From Ahaetulla prasina (taxonomy: Eukaryota > Chordata > Lepidosauria > Squamata > Colubridae), in NCBI RefSeq assembly GCF_028640845.1, contig NC_080540.1:94910061-94974060 (forward strand): 64,000 nucleotides of DNA, given 5' to 3'. A model generated the notes under the pieces. That model had not been told where the DNA came from. It worked only from the letters and a program-made list of their open reading frames with translations, and did not search any database. Each line of letters opens with the position of its first letter. The first letter of the stretch is position 1. This document shows, in pieces, positions 1 to 11,786 of this stretch. Made by a program: the position numbers and the translations under genes.

Positions 1-1689
1 ATGAAATATCATTTAAAATATAATGGTATGATAAGAGTGTAAAGAAAGTTTAATTCTTCCATGCTTTTGATTAAAAAAAAACCAATCCAATCCATTATGC
101 TATAGTTTTGGAAAAAGAAGCTCCTGTTGCCCTAATGGTGCCGGTTGTGAATTGCTGTGTCCAGGACAAGTCCCTTCAGGACCATAGTGCTTCCTGCATG
201 CAGTGGTCCTGTTTAAAAATAGCCATCTATTTAATAGTTTCAAAACTCAAATGTAAATGTGACATGCAGCTAGGTTCTCAGTGTCTCTTGGTAAAAAGAA
301 AAATGGAAGTAAATGAGAGTTTGTCTGGCAACATAGTTTAACATTCACAAGTTTAAAGTCACGGATTTCCAAAACTTAACACAAATCCTGTTTTTAAATA
401 GTTGATGTATTTTATTCAACTTTCGTGGGAGGTTTTGGAAAGCTAATTACAGTTTTGTCCATGTTTATCTCTCAGGCATTCTTCTATCCGTCTTATTCTG
501 TTGTTTGCTTTCTTTGCCATGGGATTGTTTTAGTGCCAACATTTGGCATGATTGTACTCTGAGGTAATGGCTGAAGAAAGAGAAACTGGCTTGTTTTAAA
601 GGAAAATGTTTCTGTTTACTCACAGACTCTGGCAAACAGTCATGAGGAAAAAGAATGTCCTACAGAAAAATCACAAAATAATTAGAAAAGCCATTTAGTT
701 GCTGAGCAGTTTTAATAGAGAAAGTAAATGCTACAATAAATAATGATGCCAGTGTTTTTAAAAAACCCACCACACACATATGCACACTTGAATAATGTAT
801 ATTGATAGTAAAATTAATATATGCTTGAAAGTACCCATGAGCTTCTGAGAAAGAATGAATATAGCAGACACTAGAATCACCTCAAAATTGGTATACTGTA
901 TTTAATAGTGGCCGGTTAGTATAGAATGAGAATGGAACAGTTACCCTAGTGATGCTTTTAAAATGCTTGCAAGATCACAAAATGAATATGATTTCCCAAA
1001 AACAGCTAAGTCCCATCAGGTGAAAACATTTAAGGTAGAGGACCTGGAGTATGCTCACTCTATAACCTGGTAGGATAGTAGATCCCTCAATGAGAAGTGG
1101 TTCCACAAATAAACTGACCCTGTGCCATATAGGACTATAAAGGTAATAACTAGGAACTCTTTATCAGCATAAAGGTGAATAATAACATTCTGTGTGGTTA
1201 ACTTTCAACTGGTTGTTTAAAACCTTTAATAGCAGTTCATACCCATTGCAACTACCTATGGCATTTAATTTCACTCCCCCCCACCTTTTTTTTTTTGGCT
1301 TGTTTGAGGGCTATACCATGCCTAGTTGTTAAAATAATCTGCCAATTAGTTTCTGAAATACTTTTGGTGCATGGAAGAATTATTCTTCCCATGGGTTTTT
1401 CTTTTAATTTTTTATGTGGAAAGGCACCTTTCTGTTGTGTTGAAGGATGCTATAAGAGTAGTGTGCTGCTTTTCATTGAAGTTTTGGGCTGTGGAAGCAT
1501 GGTTTTGCTTATCTTTTATACTATTTGTAAGATCAAAGGGAATAGTTATGCTAATACATTGCTTTGCAAATCCAAAACTCCATATTTGTTCTAAACTTCC
1601 CCCCAATTTTAATTACAAATCTGTTTCATTCAGCTGCCTTTTCTTCAATTGATGTTTTGAAATGTTCCCTTTAGGGAGAGTTATGCAAT
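1..1689. other. AT-rich non-coding stretch
   Basis: I see no gene, splice-supported exon or repeat family I can name here. There are scattered short poly-A and poly-T runs. The longest open frames are short and have no coding character. Confidence 0.6.
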
Positions 1690-1719
1690 CCCTAACCCAA
1701 TCCCTAACTCTAACCCTAA
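1690..1719 (-). repeat. Short telomere-like hexamer array
   Basis: Five hexamers stand in register: CCCTAA, CCCAAT, CCCTAA, CTCTAA, CCCTAA. Three are perfect and 27 of 30 bases match (CCCTAA)5, which is the vertebrate telomere repeat read on the C-rich strand. The array ends exactly where recognisable BovB LINE sequence begins. It may be an interstitial telomeric sequence or filler DNA at the LINE junction. Confidence 0.6.
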
Positions 1720-2677
1720 GATTGCTGGGAGACATAACAACCTCAGATATGCAGATGATACCACTCTAATGGCAGAAAGTGAAGAGGAACTAAAGAGCCT
1801 CTTGATGCAGGTGAAGAAGGAGAGTGCAAAAGTTGGTTTGAAACTCAACATTAAGAAAACTTAATGCTGGCATCTGACCCTCTCAATTCCTGGCAAAGAG
1901 ATGGGGAAGAAATGGAGGTAGTTACAGATTTTATTTTCCTGGGCTCCAAGATCACCACAGATGGGGACTGCAGCCAAGAAATTAAAAGACGCTTGCTCCT
2001 AGGGAGGAAAACTATGGCAAATCCAGACAGCATACTAAAAAGCAGAGACATCACCTTGCCAACAAAAGTGCATATAGTCAAGGATATGGTTTTCCCAGTT
2101 GCAAAATATGCGGTGCAAGTTGGACCATAAAAAGGCTGAGCGCCAAAGAATTGAGGCCTCTGAACTCTGGTGCTGGAGAAGACTCCTGCGAGTCCCTTGG
2201 TCTGTAAGGCGATCAAACCAGTCAGTCCTAGAGAAGATCAACGCTGACTGCTCTTTAGAAGGCCAGATCCTGAAGATGAAGCTCAAATACTTTGGCCACC
2301 TAATCAGAAGGAAGGACTCACTGGAGAAGAGCCTAATGTTGGGAAAGATTGAGGGCAAAAGAAGAAGGGGATGACAGAGAATGAGGTAGCTGGATGGAGT
2401 CACTGAAGCAGTAGGCGTGTGCTTAAAAGGACTCGGATGGTAGAGGACAGGAAGGCCTGGAGGAATGCTCGCTGAACTTAGCTCAGTGGCTAAGACACTA
2501 AGCTTGTCAATCAGAAAAGTCAGCAGTTTGGCGGTTCGAATCCCTAGTACAGGTCTCCTGTGTGAGCAGGGGGTTGGACTAGATGACCTCCAAGGTCCCT
2601 TCCAACTCTGTTACTGTTACCCTAATGTTGTCCATGGGGTCGCAATGGATCAGATACGACTTCGCATCTAACAACAT
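1720..2677 (+). mobile_element. RTE/BovB LINE, 5'-truncated and decayed
   Basis: This is the 3' part of a RTE-clade (BovB) non-LTR retrotransposon. Translation begins inside the reverse transcriptase and shows the catalytic Y-A-D-D box (RYADDTTLMAESEEELKSLL). It continues through the conserved block FIFLGSKIT..GDCSQEIKRRLLLGRK, then ELWCWRRLLRVPW and YFGHLIRRKDSLEKSLMLGK near the C terminus. At least two frameshifts break the frame, near 1861 and near 2115, and stop codons follow, so the copy is dead. The 3' end reads TTGTCCATGGGGTCGCAATG and finishes in a CAACA-type tail, as BovB elements do. The copy is split by a SINE at 2467-2629. Confidence 0.9.
2467..2629 (+). mobile_element. tRNA-derived SINE with CR1-like 3' tail, inside BovB
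   Basis: The head resembles a tRNA: A-box-like TTAGCTCAGTGGCTAAG and B-box-like GGTTCGAATCC. The tail (GGTTGGACTAGATGACCTCC, then AAGGTCCCTTCCAACTCTGTTA) is the conserved 3' end of CR1 LINEs, so CR1 machinery probably mobilised it. It interrupts the BovB 3' end between GGAATG and TTGTCC. A possible 4-bp duplication (AATG) flanks it. Confidence 0.75.
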
Positions 2678-3292
2678 GCAATCCCAAGGTAAACATCTCC
2701 TGTCCTTAAAAAACAACCACCACTGATTGTTGCCGTATATAATCACACGACTTTCTTCTCTCAGATTGTACATGCCTATATTTTATTTTTGTTTCAGATT
2801 ATGCATCATCAAATAAAACAGTACTTTTTCTTGGGAAGTCATTGCAAAACCAGAAGTATGTGCATGTGTGAAATTTTAACAAGTGCTCCTGGCAGATGCT
2901 ATGTGTTTTAAAACCAACAGTTAATTTCTACCACAAAGCATAATACGTGCTTTGCAGGCTGAAGTGCTCAGGGTTTTGAACCATGACAAAACATTTGGAG
3001 ATAATTTACTGCAAATTCAATGAAAAGAAAAGGGAGAACTATTAAAAAACAAATGCAATGACATATTTTAAAAAGTATTACTTTAATTACAGTCCATGGG
3101 AAGAAATGCTCCATACAAATACAAAGCAGAATTGCACTGGGGATCATTCAGATCACAGGCATATATAAATGATTATAACTCTTGCTGTTAGACTAATGTG
3201 ATCCAGCCATTCACCATTGCACTGCCGAAATTGCTATTATATAGAACTAAAATCATTAAGGACATACTCAGGGACATGCCTCAGAGGATTGC
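2678..3292. other. Non-coding, no recognised element
   Basis: AT-rich sequence without a supportable gene or named repeat. Confidence 0.5.
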
Positions 3293-3324
3293 AAAATAAT
3301 AATAATTATTATTATTATTATTTT
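3293..3324. repeat. (AAT)n/(ATT)n mirror microsatellite
   Basis: A run of AAT units switches directly into ATT units, giving a self-complementary tract flanked by AAAA and TTTT. It could fold into a hairpin. Confidence 0.85.
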
Positions 3325-3539
3325 GCCATCTCCATCCCTCTGAATGCCAGAGTATCATGACAAATGGAAGAACTCTGTACATAATTCAGAAGCTGCACAA
3401 GAAAATCCAGAGAAAAAGGCAACCAAGATCATCATGAGATTGGAAGAATTCTCCTTTGAGGAAAGGTTACAGTATTAGAGGCACGATAAAGGGTTAAATA
3501 TTATGCAGGGAAGAAACAATTGTGATAAAATAAAGGCAG

Positions 3540-4080
3540 AGGAAGAGAGGCTGGCAACAGTCTGTGTAAGGCTGTCCTTCTTTCCCTCCAGGACTTTCAG
3601 GCCGGACCTGAATTAGCTGTACCACGCCTATCCTCAAGCTACAAAAGGAGGAGACTGGCAGGCCAGGATATGGGTGTGTCAGGAGGAGGAGGGGTTACAT
3701 AGTTTTGCACTGGAGTGCAGGAAAGGGAGCGTCACAGCTGACAGAAGATCAAAGCAAAGGATGCCCCAGATAAAGCTGGCTTGATGAGCCTGTGGGGTCA
3801 GAGCCTGTGGGCAGCAGGCAACTGAAGGCCTGGAAGAAGGAGGAACTGGTTCAGAAGAGCAGCTGCACTATGGGCAGAGACACAGAGCCCTGCAGCCACA
3901 CCAACTTCTGCAGCAGTGCCAACAGCACAACAAGCTCTCCCCTTCCAACCAGAAATGTACAGCAGCTGAGGCAACCTGGCTGAAAATTCAACTAACAACC
4001 ATGTCAGTGAAACCACACAGTCTGAAGATTGGCCGGGACTCAAGCTAAGCAGAAAAAAATATTTTTTTTGTTTCTTCACA
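3540..4080. other. GC-richer unassigned segment
   Basis: This segment is clearly more GC-rich than its surroundings. It contains purine-rich GAGG and CAGGAGGAGG stretches, and short open frames lie on both strands. There is no convincing splice pair, transposon end or protein motif. It may be an old LTR or another repeat, or unique sequence. I cannot assign it. Confidence 0.3.
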
Positions 4081-4652
4081 TTCTTTAGCTGGACTAAGAT
4101 GGGCCCAGCTAAGCCCTGATGATTACTTTAATGGTGATATTTAATAATAAAAATAATTTGGTCCAACTTGGGCAATGGAAGCCTATCTGTAACAGAAAAA
4201 GAGAGAATTTTATAGAGACCAGCCCCTAAGAACCTATATCTACCAAAGGGAATACAATACATAGTAAAATATAATTTAGAAATAGATATATCAAGAAATA
4301 GGTTGGAAAAAATGGATACACCCTTAATTTTCTTTGAAAAGAAATCACTGTTTTTGTTTTTAAAAAAATCCTTGCTAACAATGTAAGGAGATAAAGTTTC
4401 ACTTCTTGTCTGCAGTCTGTTTTTCTCAAAAGATTACTGTCCTGAAATATTCAATAATGCAGAATGGGAGAGTCTAAGATAGAGAGAAAAAAATTACCTT
4501 TTTTAAACAAATTGTCAAAATGCAGAGTTTAGTAAGATGCATCGCTGCTGCTGATCTGGATGGCTTTGAAAGGGGATTAGATAAATCTCTGGATAAAGAT
4601 AGTTGCACCTCATTATCCTAGTAAGTGCTAGCCTGAAATTTTCATAATATTA

Positions 4653-4895
4653 GTGTCACGCACCTGAATCAGAAGTTCCAGGCAGTTCAAATGAATATAA
4701 AGGTTTATTGCAAGCTTATGCTCTCTACAAGAATCTGAACTACTAATGGTCCAAGCAAATTGGCAGTAGATAAGAGTCAGTAGAATTTAAGGTGGGATGG
4801 ACTTAGATCTCTTGTGACTTGAGACTGATGACATGTTTGACCCCTCCCTCGGGCTCAGCCTGGTCATCTCCTATAATTAGAGACTGTTTTTTCCT
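4653..4895 (-). mobile_element. LTR-like 3' segment (minus strand)
   Basis: Read on the minus strand, the segment has GCAATAAACC (a polyadenylation signal) followed about 45 bases later by a terminus ending GTGACA. That is the usual R-U5 layout of a retrotransposon LTR ending in CA. The 5' boundary and a target duplication were not found. An ordinary genomic poly(A) signal is the alternative. Confidence 0.3.
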
Positions 4896-6890
4896 GAAAT
4901 TTAGAGCTATGGATAATGATGTAGTTTACCTTACTTTTAAATGAATGTTTATTCACATACATAGACATAGAGTTAAGATTTATCATTGTCTACTCCCAAA
5001 GCAGTTAACATTTTAATCTTCTCTCTATCTATCCCACTCCAATCCCATACGTAATTTCTTACACAAAATTTAAAGCTTATGTTGAATATCAGTTACTGAG
5101 AGGAGAGAATGTGAAAGTCCTAGAAAATTTAGTTAGCCACTAGGGTGGGGGACGACGACTGCTGATCTAGGTAGGTTTTGTTCTGTTCAAAAAAGCTCTT
5201 CTCATATTCTGTCCCATGATGGGTACTTCACTTTTTAGTGAAAAATCTGTTTTATTATAAAAGTATTGATTTACAAGAACATTACCATTCAAGAACACGT
5301 GATAATGTGTTATGCACTCCTGGAAATGTTATCAGTCAAAATTTGAGGGAAAATATATGCAGATTTAAGATTGCCTCCATAAATTTTGAGACTTATAATT
5401 AAAATATCAATTGAACACACAGATAGAATAATTAAAGGCAATGTAATTATCATAATGAAATGCATCATGTTTGATTTCAGAAATGACATGCAGATTTACC
5501 AATCCTCTCATGTTTAGTTTTCCAGAGAACCTATATTTCTTTCTCCATAACTCTGCATCATTCCTTGTGTTTCCTTTAGGCAGCAGTATGTGCTTAAATT
5601 TCATCTTTTTTTTTAAAAAAAAAAAACTCTTTATCTGCATTTTTTAATTGAACGAATGATTATGTATTATAGGAAAAGCACTGGTTCGCAGATTAATCAT
5701 TCATCTTACAGTATTTCAATAAGACATGTATCCCTCTAGGAGTCAGGATGTTGAAGTAAGAAAATAGAACTTCAACTTTTTCTTTTGAATTTAATCTGCC
5801 CCAAGTGGGGAGGAAAGAATCCTCCTAACGGGTTGTTCTGCTCTACCAAATTTTCAGGTGGCAGTCAATCTCAGTTGGATGAGGAAGTTATCTGACCATG
5901 CAATGGACTAGCAGCAATTTCCTCCTTTTCCAGATTACAGCATAACTGCTCTGAAGAGAAGATATGGTTCAAAATATGTCTACCTATATGTGAAGGACCA
6001 GAGTTTATCTGTACAAAATCATGGCTTCCATGAAGGTCCTGAACTCCATATCTGTTCCTTATCTTTCCCTTAGGCCATGGGATTAAAGTAACTCATCACC
6101 AAAGGACATCTGAACTAAATATCAGCAAAGTGACAAGAGAGTTCCCAGTGGACAACAAGGCAGCCAGAATAACAGAAGAATGTCCAGCTTGTGTTGACAG
6201 TTCAAACCTATATTGAGCAATGTTGACAGTTCAATATAGGTATTTATTTCTCCGACATCATGGGTGCAGGCCCTCAATAACAAATAAGATAGGTAATTAT
6301 CACTGCCATCTTTTCCCCTCATGTGGTAAATAATTCAACATTGTGGCAGGATCCGAAATGCAGAAGGTAGTTTTTGTCTTGACTTATCTAAGTTTTGGTA
6401 ATACACCGTATGTGTATTACACAACCAAGCTATGAATGATCATGAATTGGAGTCTGTGGGTAGATGGAAGGCCTTGATACTGAGGTTATGGAGATGTGAT
6501 CTTGGCTGTGGAATAATGCAGTGGTGTTTTTTCTCCCAATAACCCTGAGAGCCAGAGTTTATTTATGTAGAAAGCAAACTAAAACAAAATAAGGGTTAAG
6601 CAACCTGCAGGCAATTGCTTTTTTTTGTGTGGTTGCCATCCATCTTAGCTCAATAGGACTGTTCTTGCAGATTCCATTTGGTTTTGTGGCTGAGCAAGTG
6701 TAAACCGGCAGTTCTTTCTGTACGGGCACAGCCAGCTGTCCATGTTAACATGCTATCCTCCAGTCCTTGAGTTGGAATATATTGCTCTGCCTTCACTGCC
6801 AAGCCACAATAATGAGACTGGTGACTAATGCGATCCTTACTGTTCTAAAGCAGGACAAGTTAAGAAAAGCAGTTGGCAGATTCCCTGGCT
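4896..6890. other. Non-coding, no recognised element
   Basis: AT-rich sequence with no supportable gene. A short direct repeat (GTTGACAGTTCA, near 6196 and 6222) is the only local structure noted. Confidence 0.5.
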
Positions 6891-7903
6891 TTTTTATTTA
6901 TTTATTTATTTTTGTCACAACATTATATACAAGAACATATATTGAAAGGAAACAATAGGACAGGAACGGTAGGCACTTTTGTGCACTTATGCATGCCCCT
7001 TAGGAATGGGGTGAGGTCAATAGTAGACAGTTTTTGGTTAAAGCTTTTGGGAGTTGGAGAAGAGACCACAGAGTCAGGTAGTGTATTCCAAGCATTAACA
7101 ACTCTGTTACAAAAGTCATATTTTCTGCAATCAAGATTGAAGCAGTTAACATTAAGTTTGAATCTATTATTTGCTCTTGTATTATTGCTATTGAAGCTGA
7201 AGTAGTCTTTAACAGGAAGGACATTGCAATAGATGATTCTGTGTGTTAAACACAGGTCTTGTCGGAGTCGGAAGAGTTCTAAATTTTCTAATCCCAGGAT
7301 TTCAAGTCTGGTGGAATAAGGTATTTTGTTGTTTACAGAGGAGCGGAGAACTCTTCTTGTAAAATATTTCTGGACTCGTTCAATTGTATTAATGTCAGAG
7401 ATGTGGTATGGGTTCCAGACAGACGAGCAGTATTCAAGAATGGGTCTGGCAAATGTTTTGAATGCTCTGGTTAGTAGTGTAGCATTTTTGTAAAAGAAGC
7501 TACGCAGAATTAGGTTTACAACTCTTAGAGCCTTTTTTGCTATGTAGTTGCAGTGGGCTTTGGCACTTAGATCATTTGATATGAAAACTCCAAGGTCCTT
7601 AACAGGGTGGGGGTCATCTGTAAGATAATGTCCATTAAGCTTGTACTTAGTGTTTGGGTTCTTTTTTCCAATATGTAAGACTGAGCATTTGCTGGTTGAG
7701 ATTTGGAGTTGCCAAGTTTTAGACCAATCGGATACAAAATCAAGGTCTTTTTGAAGGGTAGTAGTATTGTTGGTGGTGTTAAATAGTTTGACATCGTCAG
7801 CAAAGAGAACACAATAACTTGAGATATGGTCACAGAGATCATTTATGTATAGTATGAAGAGCATTGGTCCAAGAACGCTGCCTTGAGGAACACCACTTTT
7901 GAC
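6891..7903 (-). mobile_element. CR1/L2-group LINE 3' fragment
   Basis: About 1 kb of a jockey/CR1-superfamily non-LTR retrotransposon on the minus strand, with one open frame of about 310 codons (6923-7864). It starts at ILYINDLCDHISSYCVLFAD and contains the reverse transcriptase F-A-D-D catalytic box (FADDVKLFNTT). Thumb-like motifs follow: KDLGVFISNDLS, PILEYCSSVWNPY and ERVQKYFTRRVL. The C-terminal region reads RKYDFCNRVVNAWNTLPDSV and ends in DLTPFLRG. The 3' end is an AAATAAATAAATA tail after TTGTGACAAA. The open frame suggests a fairly young copy, but the endonuclease and most of the reverse transcriptase are missing. I cannot give the exact family name (CR1, L2 or Rex-like). Confidence 0.85.
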
Positions 7904-9838
7904 AGGGAGGGGATTTTGGTTCCCCTCCCACCAAACACCACCTGCCAGCTAGAAAATAACCACCAGTTTTTGGTTTTAATGGTAGAGAAGATTGAACTAG
8001 AAAGAGTGGGTGCTTGGAATTGAAGGTACAGCCACCTTTCAAGTTGCCCAAGTCATAACTTTATGTCTGGAGCGCTCACTTTTCAAATAGTCATTTTTGG
8101 ATGAAGGATTAGCAAAGAATTCTAAACGTGTGTTAAGAAATAGCCCAGCCAACAGGTCACAGCTTTCAGAAGTGGGGTTGGCCAAGAGGTTCAGTTCAGA
8201 TGTACTTTCTCCTCCTTCAAGCCTGTGTGTTGTCAGTCAGGCTAACAGATATGGCAAAGGGGAACAGGCTGAAGTGTGTGTGTGTGGGGGGGCAATCAAT
8301 CAACCAATAGCAAGCTTCATCCTTGACTTTGATGAAAGTTTGCATGCCCTCCTTCATTCAAATGAAATTGTAAGGTCCCCCCATATCCAATGTAGTGAAA
8401 AGCATGCCCTTCAAAAGCATTCCAGAAAATCCCAAATGAGAGCAGGTAACAATCCCTGATGGCTACAGAGCTTAAAATTCCAAAATCTTAGATATAGCTG
8501 CTAAAAATGAAGAAAATCTTTAAAATCCTTTCTTTGGGATATTATTTGGGACAAATTAGGTGAGCTCTGCTACTGTTGAGGTGTTTCTTTGTGAGTGGCA
8601 TTATTGTTTTAACCTTGGAGACTGGGTTTGTATGCTATGGTTTTGTGAACCACCTTATTGGTAGAAGCAGTGCAAAAGCCTATGACATGTTCCCTGGTGA
8701 CAGAAGCAGCAATGCACAGTTTACAGAATCCAGACCTTTTTCCTGGATTAAATTAACCTTCAGAACTAGCACTCTCTTTTCAAGAGCACGAAACTAGGTT
8801 TACAAAACAGATCTACACACCTTTCAAAACAGCACTAAATCTATGCGTCTGCCCAAGACCTAACAAGTGTTTCAGAAAACACTGGTCAGGCATTACATGA
8901 GCAACTACCTCTGTGGAGGCTAATTATCTGATCCTTTCCATAATAATAGGAAAATAGCCATTGATGGCAACGCCCAGCAACCAGGGGAAAGGGGCTTGTC
9001 AGTAACAACCTAAAGTTCCCAACCCCATTGAAATCATCAACCATATAGTTGATGAAGTATCCTAGATTATGTCCACAGCAAAATCTACATTGGAAGAATT
9101 GGGAAAGTATCACATCAAACTTGAAGATTATGTATAACTTTAAAGAGTCTCTATTACACACTGGGGGTGGGAAGAATATAATATCAAGTGATAAGCTATA
9201 TACCAAGACTACTAAAACTCTCATTCACATAATCTTTAATTGGGCAAAACAATGTAATTTAGGGCAACAATTTTTAAATCAACATGCTTCAAATCATTTT
9301 ACAGAATACAGTCCAAATTCTGGGAGCTATGACTCCAGTGGAACTGAAATTTGGCAAATTTTATAAAACATTTTGATATTAAAATTTTCATAAAGTAACT
9401 TATGACATAAATGCTTTACAAAACATTTATACAATTTAAATACAAAATGTCCTAAAACATTTCCTGATGTTTGATTATACTATACAATTCAACATGGGTT
9501 ACAAGACAGATGTATACCTGAATATCTCCTTCTCACCCTTTTCCAGTGAAGGAAGTACATTAGAAACTCTCATTTTTTAAGGCACTGAGGACAATGGTAA
9601 GGAATTATCTCTGAAATAATGACCTAACAGGTCATGGGTTGTCTAGTGACATGTAAAAATGGTTACATGAGCATATCATACCATGATTAGGGGATGTAAT
9701 GATTCATTCTCTGAAATAACAACACAAGCAAAAGTGAAAATGAAACCTCAAATGTGTGATCCTATATTCTTACTTGTCCCTAAAAGTAAATATTATTTAA
9801 TCCAAATAGTGTACTGCTTATCTGCATTTTGTGGATAA
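7904..9838. other. Non-coding, no recognised element
   Basis: No gene could be supported. A short GT run with poly-G (near 8276-8290) and diffuse open frames without motifs are all I see. Confidence 0.5.
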
Positions 9839-10140
9839 TTATAACTTATGGGGTTCTTAGAGCTCTCTGAGATTTGTTGTTTTCTTGTAGACATTTCATT
9901 ACCAAACTAGGTAACACAGGGGTGAAATCTACAATTTTTTTGCTACCGGTTCTGTGGGCATGGCTTGGTGGTGGTGGGGTCATGTGACTGGGTGGGCGTG
10001 GCTATGTAGCCATGTGACTGGGGGATCAAAAGACAGAAACTCACTAACAATGTCCTGCTGGAGCAGGGTTGGACTAGATGACCTCCAGGTCCCTTCCAGT
10101 CCTGGATTATCCTCTGAAGCTGGGTCTAGTGCCAGGTTTG

Positions 10141-10217
10141 TACTCCTTCCTTCCTCTCCTCCTTTATTCCTTCCTTTCCTCCCTCCCTCCCTCCTTTCTT
10201 TCTCTCTCTCTCTCTCA
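10141..10217. repeat. CT/TTCC-rich low-complexity tract
   Basis: A pyrimidine-only stretch with TTCC, CCCT and terminal (TC)n units, inside the 717-bp hAT element. Confidence 0.85.
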
Positions 10218-10284
10218 AAAACGAACCCACCACACATACCCCGTTTTTCTTCCCAGCCTACCTGAGCTTGGGGGGGAGAGTTCT

Positions 10285-10405
10285 CCTAGCCAAACCAAAA
10301 AACAGAGTGGGGGAGTCCGTTTTTCCTCCCAGCAGGCTTCAGGCTTCAGGGAAGCCTGCTGGGAGGAAAAATGGACTCTCCCACGCCCCCGTTTTTTGGC
10401 TAGCA
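10285..10405. repeat. Large internal palindrome of the hAT element
   Basis: The left arm (CTAGCCAAACCAAAAAACAG, then TTTTTCCTCCCAGCAGGC) is matched by its reverse complement at the right (GCCTGCTGGGAGGAAAAA, then CCGTTTTTTGGCTAG). The loop is short (TTCAGGCTTCAGG). A second smaller fold-back of the same kind, around CGGCCG, lies at about 10440-10500. Confidence 0.8.
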
Positions 10406-10700
10406 CTCAGCTGCCGTGCAATCATCAGAGTTGGGTTTTTTTTTTACTTTTAAAAGCATTTTTTCGGCCGACGAAAAATTGCTTTTAAAAGTAAAAAAAC
10501 CCTCTGATGATCACGCGGCTCAGCTGGGCATTGGGGGGGTGGTCAGGGATTTTTGCTACCAGTTCTCCGAACCACCTGCTGCTATTGCTACCAGATCAGG
10601 CTCTGGTACCGAACCGGGAGCATTTCACCCCTGAGGTAACATCATCAGTGCATTAATGTCTGCAAGAAAACGGCCGAACTCAGAGATGACCCCACAGTTC

Positions 10701-11549
10701 AACCATGAGTAACAAATATTCTCTTCTAGTGGTAATTATACCTTTCTTCATATTATGCATAAAATACATTCATGGGAATAATGATCACGTACTATTTTAA
10801 TAACTCTATTTCCTAATGAGGTTTATAGGGAATTAGGCCATATTTTCCATACAGATGTGTTTGGGGAATGGCTTAGATCAAAATACAAATTGTAGCCATT
10901 TGCATGACCATTCTCTGGAGAAAGCCTAAATCACTCATGTGAACAAGAACTGAAAGGGGAATTTTGTTATAAATTGAGGTTTTGTTGAATATGTCAGTAT
11001 GCACTTCACTTAAATATTCAAGCAGCTCTTAGTGAAGAAAGCCAGAAATGCTCTGAATGTAGACATTTCAGGGATAAATGAATATATAAAATGATATTAT
11101 ACGTAAAAAAATCAGCTTGGCGAGTTTCTAAAATCAGCTTGGGAAGGAAAATTCCAGGAGCAAATTAACTCCTTTACAATGAATCATTTCCATTTTTGCA
11201 TGAAATGAAAAAGGCAAAATCTCTATAAGCCTCTTTTGTTAAATGTCAAGTTCTGTTGTTCTGTGATAAATGCAAAATGCCAAAAGCTGAGCTTCTAACA
11301 AGAGTTCAAAGCCAAGTTAATAAATCAAATTCAGCAGGTGAGGCACAATCTCAAACGTACTGCCCCAGCTTGTCTTGTACAGCTCCGTGCAGCTTCCTCC
11401 CAAGTAAATGGGCATAGGATTGTTGTCTATGTTGCTTTAAAACAGACAAAGCTGGTCTTTAATATAATTTTCTGCCGTTGTCTTTATACTTTTAATTTTT
11501 AAATTTAGGGGGTTAAGAGGGAAATGCTGAAGCTTTGGGGATTAACCTC
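10701..11549. other. Non-coding, no recognised element
   Basis: AT-rich sequence with no supportable gene or repeat family. Confidence 0.5.
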
Positions 11550-11556
11550 AGTACTT

Positions 11557-11779
11557 TTGTTGTTGTTAGTTGCGAAGTCGTGTCCGACTCATTGCGACCC
11601 CATGGACAACATTCCTCCAGGCCTTCCTGTCCTCTACCATCCTCTGGAGTCCATTTAAACTCATGCCTACTGCTTCAGTGACTCCATCCAGCCACCTCGT
11701 TCTCTGTCGTCCCCTTCTTCTTTTGCCCTCAATCTTTCCCAGCATTAGGCTCTTCTCCAGTGAGTCCTTCTTTCTCATT
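11557..11779 (-). mobile_element. BovB LINE 3' end
   Basis: On the minus strand this encodes the C terminus of the BovB polyprotein (KKDSLEKSLMLGKIEGKRRR, then WLDGVTEAVG and VEDRKAWRNVVHGVA). The canonical tail CGACTTCGCAACTAACAACA follows. The last 70 codons are still open. AGTACTT occurs on both sides (11550-11556 and 11780-11786) and fits a 7-bp target duplication, so this is a severely 5'-truncated insertion. Confidence 0.9.
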
Positions 11780-11786
11780 AGTACTT

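Larger units (their letters stand above)
9917..10633. mobile_element. Non-autonomous hAT-type element, 717 bp
   Basis: The ends are inverted: CAGGGGTGAAAT at the left and ATTTCACCCCTG at the right. Perfect 8-bp duplications AGGTAACA lie at 9909-9916 and 10634-10641, the hallmark of hAT transposons. CTACCGGTTC-type motifs lie inside both ends. The interior carries a CR1-tail-like stretch near 10070, a pyrimidine tract and large fold-back arms. There is no transposase frame, so it must have moved using a partner's enzyme. It is the longest member of a family with about a dozen copies in this window. Confidence 0.85.
9839..10700. repeat. Older interspersed repeat split by a hAT element
   Basis: The left flank (GACATTTCATTACCAAACTA, then GGTAAC) and right flank (ATCATCAGTGCATTAATGTC) read as one continuous repeat once the 717-bp hAT insert and one copy of its 8-bp duplication are ignored. 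I recognise the text as a common squamate interspersed repeat but cannot name the family. Confidence 0.5.
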
